From BRH-c54 sp965284565 (GTDB lineage: Bacteria > Bacteroidota > Bacteroidia > Flavobacteriales_E > Vicingaceae), in assembly GCA_965284565.1 (NCBI GenBank), contig OZ260100.1, positions 1,054,001 to 1,118,000 of the forward strand: a DNA stretch of 64,000 bases. The letters are read 5' to 3'. A program made the translations under genes and the position numbers. Positions 33,151-40,723 of this stretch are shown here, piece by piece (the stretch's first letter is position 1; the number at the start of each line of letters is the position of its first letter). Under the pieces are notes generated by a model. It searched no databases. It was given only the letters and a program-made list of their open reading frames with translations, and was not told where the DNA came from.

Positions 33151-35379
33151 TTATATACGAACTCCAATTACACAAACGTCATCCAATTGTTCAAGATTAC
33201 CTTTCCAAGTTTCAAAAGTTTTGTTTATTATCTCTTTTTGTTCATTCATGTCCTTAGCTTGAATAGAAATTAGTAAGCTTTTAAAGTTGCTTGCTTTGTA
33301 CTTCTTTCCTTTTTCTCCACCAAACTGATCTACATACCCATCTGAAAATACATATATAGTGTCCCCTTTTTCTAGTATTATTTTATGGGTTGTATATGGC
33401 TCAGGATTATCAAATTTCCCTATTGGTTGCTTGTTGGCTTTAATTTCTTCTAAAGTTTTACTGTTTTTTCTTATTATCCATAATGGGTTATTAGCTCCAG
33501 CATAATGTAATAAGGCCACTGTTTTAGAGTTGTCCAAATTTTCATTTTCAACTTTATACTTTAAACAACAAAGTGCTATATCCATTCCATCTTTTACATC
33601 TTCTTCACTTTTTTCAAACTCTGAGATGACTATTTCTCTTGTTTTATTTAATATTTCCCCAGGGTCTGTTAAACCATACTCCCTAACACTTCTATTTAAT
33701 CCGTTGTTACAAACAACTGACACCATAGCCCCTGGGACTCCGTGTCCTGTACAGTCTGCTGCTGCAAAAAGGACTTCCTCATTTTTTTGTTCCATCCAAT
33801 AAAAATCTCCTGCTACAATATCTTTTGGTTTATATAAAATAAAACTTTCTTGTAAATATTCTTTTACTACTTTGTTGGGTGGTAATATCGCGTTTTGTAT
33901 TCTTTTAGCATATTGAATACTGTCTGTTATTTCTTTGTTTTTTTCAGCTAACTCAATCACTTTTGAAGAAATTATTTTATTCTTTTTTTTATTTTGTGTT
34001 AAGCTATAAAAAATTGTACTTGCTAATAATAGGGTTAATAATAAGCCTACTAAAAAAGCTTTTATCATTACATTTTGTTTAGATAATTCTTTTTCCTGTA
34101 TCTGTTTATCTTTATTTAAAGCAATTATTTCACTTTCTTTCTTTTGGTTTTCATATTGTTGTTCGAGTTTGTGAATGATTTGTTGGTTTTCCTCATTCAG
34201 TAAAGAATCTTTATAAATTAAATGTAAATCTAAGTACTCATAAGCATTTTTAAAGCTTTTATTTTTATAAGAAGAAACAGCTATATTGCGGTATATGTCT
34301 GATAAATTAAGCATCTTTTTTTCTTCTCTTTTATTTGCTGCAAGGATTGCTAACTCAAAAAACTTCATTGCTTTTTCATATTTACCCATCCTAGAGTATA
34401 TTTTACCTAAATACCTATTAATTGTAATATCATACTCGGTAATATTATATTTCTTAACTATATCTTGAATTCGATCTAACTTAATTAGTGCTTCTTTATA
34501 TTTATGGTCATAAATATTTCCATGAACAATGGCTAATAAAATATGAGCTTCAGCCAATTCATCATTTAAATCAATAACAATATTTAATGCTTTGTAAAGA
34601 TATTCTTCCTCTTTTTCGTAGTTTCCAGCATAGGCATATAAATCTGCTAATAAACTATATGCTTCTGCTTCTAGGTGTTTATCATGAATTTCAATTGCAA
34701 CTTCAAGCATTTCTTCATAATAATCAAAAGCTCTAGCATCATTATTTTGTCTTTTAAAAACAGAACCAATAAAGTGCATTAACATTCCGTAATTTACATC
34801 TCTAATATTGTATGATTCAAATTGTTTTTGAGCAATAACATACAACTCCATTGCTTTTGCATAATCACCTAAATCATAAAAAGCCCTGCCTTTTTCCATA
34901 ATATAGGAAATTCTTAAAAGCGAATCTTCCTTGTTTAAATACTTTAGAGAGCTATCAATATAGTTAATTACCATTTTTCTTTTCCCCTCTTCAAAATAAA
35001 TTTTTGAAAGTCTAAAAAAATAAATTGATTTCCAATTGTTATTAAACTCATTATTTTGTTGAGACAACGATAGTTTTAATAGCTGTTTTGCTTCTTTAAA
35101 AGCCCCAACTCTAGATAAGTAACGAGCTAATTTAAGGGTAGTTTCATGTTTATAATCTGATGGTTTTTCATTTTTAAGCAATTTATTTAAACGCTCATAA
35201 ACTAGTTTAAAATTTTCTTCTTCTTTTGTATAACAAAAACGAATAAATTCGACAGAGCTATTTATTTTTTCAATATCGTTTTTTGAATTTAATACTTCTT
35301 GATATAATGAATCTAAATTAACGCTTGATAAACAGTAGGTAGGTAATAATAGTAAAAAGAGATATATTAAACGTTTCAT
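33151..35379 (-). CDS. TPR-containing SpoIIE-type PP2C phosphatase with a transmembrane segment
   Basis: A 742-residue membrane protein: signal peptide (ending near CLSS), a periplasmic region of about 400 residues with TPR-like helix pairs (for example GDYAKAMELY and GNYEKEEEYLYKAL), a transmembrane helix at about 439-461, a coiled-coil linker, and a cytoplasmic SpoIIE/PP2C phosphatase domain from about 500. Metal-binding Asp525 in GDFYW and Asp542 in ADCTGHGVPG are in place. It therefore senses something in the periplasm and dephosphorylates a cytoplasmic partner, plausibly an anti-sigma antagonist. A second phosphatase with the same linker phrase is at 38380. Confidence 0.9.
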   Translation of the reverse strand: MKRLIYLFLLLLPTYCLSSVNLDSLYQEVLNSKNDIEKINSSVEFIRFCYTKEEENFKLVYERLNKLLKNEKPSDYKHETTLKLARYLSRVGAFKEAKQLLKLSLSQQNNEFNNNWKSIYFFRLSKIYFEEGKRKMVINYIDSSLKYLNKEDSLLRISYIMEKGRAFYDLGDYAKAMELYVIAQKQFESYNIRDVNYGMLMHFIGSVFKRQNNDARAFDYYEEMLEVAIEIHDKHLEAEAYSLLADLYAYAGNYEKEEEYLYKALNIVIDLNDELAEAHILLAIVHGNIYDHKYKEALIKLDRIQDIVKKYNITEYDITINRYLGKIYSRMGKYEKAMKFFELAILAANKREEKKMLNLSDIYRNIAVSSYKNKSFKNAYEYLDLHLIYKDSLLNEENQQIIHKLEQQYENQKKESEIIALNKDKQIQEKELSKQNVMIKAFLVGLLLTLLLASTIFYSLTQNKKKNKIISSKVIELAEKNKEITDSIQYAKRIQNAILPPNKVVKEYLQESFILYKPKDIVAGDFYWMEQKNEEVLFAAADCTGHGVPGAMVSVVCNNGLNRSVREYGLTDPGEILNKTREIVISEFEKSEEDVKDGMDIALCCLKYKVENENLDNSKTVALLHYAGANNPLWIIRKNSKTLEEIKANKQPIGKFDNPEPYTTHKIILEKGDTIYVFSDGYVDQFGGEKGKKYKASNFKSLLISIQAKDMNEQKEIINKTFETWKGNLEQLDDVCVIGVRI

Positions 35380-35470
35380 TTTAGCTAGCTAATTAATAAA
35401 TGCTAAAACTAAATTAAAAAAAGAAGTTATCAAAAAATAAGAAAAGAAAATGCTCCTGAACAATAGTGAG

Positions 35471-36244
35471 TTACCCCTTCAACAAATTAGTAAGCATTAC
35501 AAACTCTTCCACAGAAAGTTGTTCGGGGCGTTTGTCTAAAATAGGGTGTTTTTTGGTTTCTTCGTTCAAAAATACTTTTACTGAATTTCGCATGGTTTTT
35601 CTGCGTTGGTTAAAAGCCGTTTTTACTACAACTTTAAAGAAAACCTCATCGCAATCTAGTTTTTCGGTACTATTTCTTGTTAATCGAATTACGGCTGATT
35701 TTACTTTTGGTGGCGGATCAAAAACATGTTCATCTACCGTAAATAAATATTCAATATCGTAATAAGCTTGAAGTAAAACACTGGTAATACCATAGGTTTT
35801 ATTACCTGGCTTAGCGGCAACTCTTTCGGCTACCTCTTTCTGAAACATACCCACCAATTCAGGAACTTGGTGTCGATATTCATAAACTTTAAATAAAATT
35901 TGTGTAGAAATATTGTAAGGGAAATTGCCTATTACCGCAAAAGGCTTGTTGTTTACAATTTCGTTTAAATTAATTTTTAAAAAATCACCATAAATAATGT
36001 TGCCTTTTAATACTGGAAATTTTTCTACCAAAAAAGCAATGGACTCTCTATCCACATCTATAGGGAAAGTAGTATAGTTTTTTTGTTGAATTAAAAACTG
36101 TGTTAACACACCCATTCCCGGACCAATTTCTAAAACAGTACCGTATTTATCTGTCTGGGCAAGACTATTTACAATATCTTCAGCAATAGACAAATCTTTA
36201 AGAAAATGCTGTCCTAAGTGTTTTTTGGCTCTAACGGGTTGCAA
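35471..36244 (-). CDS. rsmA: 16S rRNA (A1518/A1519-N6) dimethyltransferase
   Basis: A 257-residue methyltransferase (KsgA) that dimethylates two adenines near the 3' end of 16S rRNA. The N-terminus KKHLGQHFLKD, SAM motif LEIGPGMGVLT (38-48) and the catalytic NFPY (107-110, usually NLPY) are present. Length is normal. The vWA gene diverges from it, and the shared 67-base region contains overlapping -7 boxes for both. Confidence 0.95.
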   Translation of the reverse strand: MQPVRAKKHLGQHFLKDLSIAEDIVNSLAQTDKYGTVLEIGPGMGVLTQFLIQQKNYTTFPIDVDRESIAFLVEKFPVLKGNIIYGDFLKINLNEIVNNKPFAVIGNFPYNISTQILFKVYEYRHQVPELVGMFQKEVAERVAAKPGNKTYGITSVLLQAYYDIEYLFTVDEHVFDPPPKVKSAVIRLTRNSTEKLDCDEVFFKVVVKTAFNQRRKTMRNSVKVFLNEETKKHPILDKRPEQLSVEEFVMLTNLLKG

Positions 36245-36255
36245 TAATTTTTAGT

Positions 36256-36285
36256 TTTGTAGGTTAATGTGATTATGTACTTTTG
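36256..36285 (+). promoter_or_regulatory. Predicted promoter of the vWA gene
   Basis: TTTG at 36256-36259 is followed after 18 bases by TACTTTTG at 36278-36285, an excellent match to the -33/-7 consensus. Transcription should start near 36292, 20 bases before the ATG at 36312. Confidence 0.65.
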
Positions 36286-36286
36286 A

Positions 36287-36294
36287 CAAAAGTA
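36287..36294 (-). promoter_or_regulatory. Predicted -7 box of rsmA, nested in the vWA promoter
   Basis: On the minus strand TACTTTTG is an exact consensus. It mirrors the -7 box on the other strand, so 36278-36294 is a near-perfect palindrome. The predicted rsmA transcript would begin near 36280, with a leader of about 35 bases. No -33 box is seen. Confidence 0.5.
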
Positions 36295-36311
36295 ATCATA
36301 TCTATTACTAT

Positions 36312-37601
36312 ATGCGATTTTTTTATCTTTTCACCTTATTAATTACCCTCCAATCTGTTTTTGGGTTTGATGTAAATCATTATGCAAAAAACAGCGTTAC
36401 CAATATCAACATATTTAATAGAAGTACCATTCATAAAGATCAAATTCTTATTGAAATGCCTTTTGCTAAAGAAATTATTTTAAACAAAGAGAAGAAGAAA
36501 CAACTCAAAGAAAGAATAGTTATTAAAATTCAGTTGGTTTATACGGAATACAGAACTTCTGAAAATTTTAATCAAATTGAGTTGAACAAAAAACGTTTGT
36601 TAGAACTAAAAAAATTAGTTCCCGAAGTGTTTAACTTTCCAGTGTGGGAATATGAACTTATTAGTCAAACTGATGGAAACTCCAGAGAAGAATGCAATAA
36701 CATGTTTCATGGTTTCGTGGTTACTTTTCGTCCTAATGCTACTCCAGGTTTTATAGCTGAGGAAAATGACTATATCAACACCCTACTGACTAATTTTTCT
36801 AAAAAAGATTCGTTAGAAAATGATACGAACCCAAAGCCATTTTATATAGAAACCCGATGGGAAGATAAATATGTTTACGATACCATTTGGGGTGAAAAAA
36901 TAGAAATAGATTTATATCCTCCGCCTCCTCCTAATCCTTACTTATCAAGTTTGCACAAAGATTCTACTGTGTTAAATGCATTTAAGCGGATAGCTAATGC
37001 ACAAGATTTTATTGTTGTAACCGATGCTACAGGAAGTATGATGCCGTTTTATAGTCAGGTAATAATTTGGTTGAAAGAACAAACGGCTAATGTAAATGCA
37101 AAAGGTTGTTTATTTTTTAATGATGGTGATGCAAAAAGTTCTGATAAAAAGTTGCCATTAGAAACAGGAGGGATTTATGTTGCTAAAAGCTTACAAAGTG
37201 AAGAGATTAATAAATCACTTAACAAATGTAATTCGGGTGGTAGTGGAGGTGGAGAAGCAAAAGAAAATGATGTAGAAGCAATGTTGTTGGGATTAAAGTA
37301 TTTTCCTGAAGCTAAAAGCATAGTACTTATTGCAGATAATTATGAAAAAATGAGAGATTATGAGTTTATTGATAAAATAACCGTTCCAGTACAAGTATTT
37401 CTTTGTGGAGCTAAAAGTTTTGTCAATACTCAATATTTAGATTTAGCAAGAATTACCAAAGGCTCTGTCCATTTTGAGCATGAAGAAATTAACAATTTAC
37501 ATCTACTCCAAGAAAACGATATTATTACGATAAATAATAGAGATTACATGCTGAAAAATGGCGTGTTTATTTATTATTATGTAGAAAAAGAGGTGCTTTA
37601 A
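36312..37601 (+). CDS. Exported von Willebrand A (vWA)-domain protein
   Basis: A 429-residue exported protein with a signal peptide (MRFFYLFTLLITLQSVFG). Residues 1-230 are unassigned, with a proline-rich hinge PPPPPNP near 203-208. Residues about 232-410 form a vWA domain: the metal site is DATGSM with Asp238, Thr240 and Ser242 (the usual DxSxS has Ser at the second position), and a GGSGGGEAKENDVEAML loop matches the 'GGG-PE' segment of the VWA/alpha-kinase type. A ligand-binding or adhesion role is inferred. Its stop overlaps the convergent rlmB stop through TTAA. Confidence 0.82.
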   Translation: MRFFYLFTLLITLQSVFGFDVNHYAKNSVTNINIFNRSTIHKDQILIEMPFAKEIILNKEKKKQLKERIVIKIQLVYTEYRTSENFNQIELNKKRLLELKKLVPEVFNFPVWEYELISQTDGNSREECNNMFHGFVVTFRPNATPGFIAEENDYINTLLTNFSKKDSLENDTNPKPFYIETRWEDKYVYDTIWGEKIEIDLYPPPPPNPYLSSLHKDSTVLNAFKRIANAQDFIVVTDATGSMMPFYSQVIIWLKEQTANVNAKGCLFFNDGDAKSSDKKLPLETGGIYVAKSLQSEEINKSLNKCNSGGSGGGEAKENDVEAMLLGLKYFPEAKSIVLIADNYEKMRDYEFIDKITVPVQVFLCGAKSFVNTQYLDLARITKGSVHFEHEEINNLHLLQENDIITINNRDYMLKNGVFIYYYVEKEVL

Positions 37602-38335
37602 ATTCTCTGTTTTAATGCTTCGTACATAATTACCGCAGCAGCTACAGAAACATTTAACGAAGCTATTTCATTTACCATAGGAATTTTAGCTTTAGCATCA
37701 GCAGCTTTTAGCAATTGGTTGGCAATTCCGGTTTCTTCATTGCCCATTATTATTGCTGATGGTCCTGTAAAATCAACATTATAAATGGTATCATTGGTTT
37801 TTTCGGTACATGCTACCACTTGTAATCCGCTTGCTTGCAAAAACAAAACCGTATCTGTTAAGTTATCTACCTTACAAACAGGAATGTAATTTAAAGCTCC
37901 AGCTGAGGTTTTCATGGCATCAGCATTAATTTGTGCTGATTCTCTTTTAGGAATTACAATAGCATCAACACCAATACAATGTGCTGTTCTGGCTATAGCT
38001 CCTAAATTTCTTACATCAGTTATTCTATCCAAAATTAAGATTAAAGGTGTTTTTCCATTCTCAAAAAAAGTAGGCACTAATTGTTCTATATCACAAAATG
38101 GAATGGGCGAAATAAAAGCAATTACGCCTTGATGATTGCCTTTTACGTGCTTATTTAGTTTAAAAATAGGTACATGAGAAAAAGGAACATTGTGTTGTTT
38201 AATAGCTTTACGCAATTCTGTTATTCCTGATCCTTTTATATCTTGTTGAATATAAAGCTTGTCAATTTCTTTTCCTGAAATAATTGCTTCAATAACAGGA
38301 TGGATTCCGAAAATTAAATGTTCCTCTTTGTTCAT
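37598..38335 (-). CDS. rlmB: 23S rRNA (guanosine-2'-O)-methyltransferase RlmB-type
   Basis: A 245-residue SpoU-family methyltransferase with an N-terminal L30e-like substrate domain (LIFGIHPVIEAI) and a SPOUT knot domain. Key family text is ILDRITDVRNLGAIARTA, MGNEETGI and IPMVNEIASLNVSVA. RlmB 2'-O-methylates a guanosine in the peptidyl-transferase loop of 23S rRNA; related TrmH proteins act on tRNA, but the length and N-terminal domain favour RlmB. It ends in a shared TTAA with the vWA gene. Confidence 0.92.
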   Translation of the reverse strand: MNKEEHLIFGIHPVIEAIISGKEIDKLYIQQDIKGSGITELRKAIKQHNVPFSHVPIFKLNKHVKGNHQGVIAFISPIPFCDIEQLVPTFFENGKTPLILILDRITDVRNLGAIARTAHCIGVDAIVIPKRESAQINADAMKTSAGALNYIPVCKVDNLTDTVLFLQASGLQVVACTEKTNDTIYNVDFTGPSAIIMGNEETGIANQLLKAADAKAKIPMVNEIASLNVSVAAAVIMYEALKQRI

Positions 38336-38379
38336 GCGGTAAAATTAACTCATTTTTTGTTATGCATAACGATTATGCT

Positions 38380-39540
38380 TCAAACCTTAATTCCAATTAC
38401 TAAAATATCGTCCACCTGAGGCTCTTCTTGTCTCCAGTTGAGCAATACATATTGCAAATAAGCTTCTTGTTCTTCCATTTCCATCGTTTGAGCGGCTAAC
38501 AACAGCTCTTTAAATTGCTTTCTGTTAAATTTTTTCTTTCGCTCGCCTCCAAACTGATCACAATAACCATCTGTAAAATAATAAAAAACATCATTTTGCT
38601 GTATAGATATGGTTTGAGTAACAAACTTTTTTTCTACATCAGCATAAAAACCGATTGGGTAGCGATTTGCTTCTAACTCAATTATATTTCCTTCTCTCAC
38701 CAATAATAACGGACGAAAAGCTCCTGAGTATGAAAATGTTTGTTCTGCAAAATCATAAACACCAAGTGCTACATCCATTCCATCATTTGTTACTGCATTT
38801 GGCGAGTTTTTATTTAAAGCTAAAAACAATTCTTCATCTAACGCATATAAAATTTCCGCAGGGTCTTCCAATCCTTTTTTAATAATTACTTCTTTTAAAA
38901 TTCCATTGGCAATAAAACTCATTAATGCCCCAGGAACTCCGTGTCCGGTACAATCTACCGCCACAACAAAAGCTTTGTTTTCTTTCTGATAGAAAAAATA
39001 ATAATCGCCACTAACTACATCTTTTGGTTGGTATAAAACAAAAGCATCCTGAAAAGTGTTTTTAATTTTCTGTACATCAGGCAAAATGGCTTCTTGAATT
39101 TTACTAGCATATTGAATACTATCCAACATATCTTTATTGTGTTGCAGCAACTCAACATTTTTTTCAAGCAACTCTTGCTCTGCTTTTTTTCTGTCGGTAA
39201 TGTTGTGTCCTATTCCAACCAATTTATTATCAATACTTTTAGAAATATTCCATAATACCCAGCAATCTCGACCTGTTGCGGTTTTTAGCAATCGCTCATA
39301 AGGAACCATTTCTGTTAAAGATTCTTGTTGAAGCTGTTTTAGTGCTAGCGATTTAATACTTAATCTTTCTTCAGTATCATCACGGGTTAAATTCCACCAG
39401 CCTTCTCCTAATAATTGCTCGGGTTCAAATCCTAAAATTCTTTTTGCTGATGGACTAACATATTCCACGTTTCCTGATTGATTTACTACAACTATTAAAC
39501 TATTAAGTTGTTCTAATATAGTGTCTGTTATTAACGACAT
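38380..39540 (-). CDS. PAS-domain SpoIIE-type PP2C phosphatase
   Basis: A 386-residue cytoplasmic sensor phosphatase. An N-terminal PAS domain (about 10-118, with VEYVSPSAKRILGFEPEQL and VGIGHNITDRKKAEQEL) is joined by a short coiled coil to a SpoIIE/PP2C domain (about 150-386) with Asp179 in SGDYY and Asp196 in VDCTGHGVPGA as metal ligands. No membrane segment. It likely responds to a cytoplasmic signal and dephosphorylates a STAS-type partner. The linker phrase DSIQYASKIQEAILP is shared with the TPR phosphatase at 33151, and the two phosphatase domains are clearly paralogous. Confidence 0.9.
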   Translation of the reverse strand: MSLITDTILEQLNSLIVVVNQSGNVEYVSPSAKRILGFEPEQLLGEGWWNLTRDDTEERLSIKSLALKQLQQESLTEMVPYERLLKTATGRDCWVLWNISKSIDNKLVGIGHNITDRKKAEQELLEKNVELLQHNKDMLDSIQYASKIQEAILPDVQKIKNTFQDAFVLYQPKDVVSGDYYFFYQKENKAFVVAVDCTGHGVPGALMSFIANGILKEVIIKKGLEDPAEILYALDEELFLALNKNSPNAVTNDGMDVALGVYDFAEQTFSYSGAFRPLLLVREGNIIELEANRYPIGFYADVEKKFVTQTISIQQNDVFYYFTDGYCDQFGGERKKKFNRKQFKELLLAAQTMEMEEQEAYLQYVLLNWRQEEPQVDDILVIGIKV

Positions 39541-39912
39541 AACGAATATAATTTTTGGTCGAAAACTTGACCTTGTAAATAAAAATTGATTGTTGTTTTT
39601 GCTCTAAAGCAATGTGGTATTACCTATTAATTGTCCAAGGATGGAAAATTGAAATAATAGGCATATAATGACACATTCGCCCCCAATAAATTGGAGAAAA
39701 AATAGAAAAGTTAGCGATATTTAATTGTGTCTTCATAAGAATTTCAGGCAGCAAAACTAACATTATTTTGTTAGAATACAAATAATAAAAATTTAATTCT
39801 AAGATTAAAAAACAATCTCTTAATTAAAAAGCTGGTAATCAATAATAAATAATCAGCAATTAATAACAAACTAAACTATTATTACCTTTGCTACTTTCAA
39901 TTTGATAATTTT
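39541..39912. other. Intergenic stretch between the divergent PAS phosphatase and SDR genes, no gene seen
   Basis: About 370 bases of A/T-rich DNA with no convincing reading frame. A six-bp palindromic stem CTAACA...TGTTAG lies at 39757-39774 with a TTATTT loop. An exact -7 box is at the right end (separate entry). No -33 box is clear for either gene. Confidence 0.5.
39883..39890 (+). promoter_or_regulatory. -7 box for the SDR gene
   Basis: TACCTTTG is an exact TAnnTTTG match 22 bases before the ATG at 39913. No -33 partner is clear. Confidence 0.4.
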
Positions 39913-40677
39913 ATGACAAAAAAAATAGTACTAATATCTGGAGCAACAAGTGGTTTTGGTAAAGCTACAGCCGAAATTTTTGCAAAAAATAATTACAATT
40001 TAATTATTACTGGAAGAAGAGAAGATAGACTTCAAAAGATTACCAAAGATTTGTCGGAGCAATATAGTGTTGAAGTGTTACCGCTTTGTTTTGATATTAG
40101 AGATCAAAAAGCAGTGGAAACAGCCATATTATCTTTAGATGTACCTTGGAAAAAAATTGATTATTTAGTAAATAATGCAGGATTGGCAAGTGGTTTAGGA
40201 CTAATTCAAGATGGTGAGATTGATGATTGGGAGAAAATGATAGATACCAATGTAAAGGGATTGTTATATCTTTCTAAAGCCATTATGCCATTAATGATAG
40301 CTAATAAATCTGGTCATATCATTAACATTGGTTCAACAGCGGGGAAAGAAGTTTATTTAAACGGTAATGTTTATTGTGCTACCAAACATGCGGTTGATGC
40401 TATTTCCAAAAGCATGCGTATAGATTTATTACAACATGGGATAAAAGTAACACAAATTTGTCCTGGAGCTGCCGAAACAGAATTTTCGGAAGTACGCTTT
40501 CATGGAGATAAAGAAAAAGCCAAAAATGCTTACAAAGGTTACCAACCTATGACAGCAGAAGATATCGCCTCGTTAATTTATTTTGCAGCGACCCTCCCTC
40601 CACATCTTTGTATAAATGATCTAGTGGTTACTTCATTGGCTCAGGCTAATAGTTTTTATTTCAACAAAAACAGCTAA
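39913..40677 (+). CDS. Short-chain dehydrogenase/reductase, YdfG-like
   Basis: A 254-residue NAD(P)-dependent SDR. The cofactor motif is GATSGFGKA (10-18), with NNAG at 87-90, and the catalytic triad Ser141, Tyr154 and Lys158 (YCATK) is complete. The phrase TDLVVTSLAQ-like ending in the C-terminal part and the EVYLNGNVY segment resemble E. coli YdfG (3-hydroxy acid dehydrogenase/serine dehydrogenase), by memory; substrate is not certain. Cytoplasmic. It starts at an ATG with an exact -7 box 22 bases upstream. Confidence 0.9.
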   Translation: MTKKIVLISGATSGFGKATAEIFAKNNYNLIITGRREDRLQKITKDLSEQYSVEVLPLCFDIRDQKAVETAILSLDVPWKKIDYLVNNAGLASGLGLIQDGEIDDWEKMIDTNVKGLLYLSKAIMPLMIANKSGHIINIGSTAGKEVYLNGNVYCATKHAVDAISKSMRIDLLQHGIKVTQICPGAAETEFSEVRFHGDKEKAKNAYKGYQPMTAEDIASLIYFAATLPPHLCINDLVVTSLAQANSFYFNKNS

Positions 40678-40723
40678 TTAAAAATATAGTAACTTCGCAA
40701 CATTAAAACCATTACTAATTACA

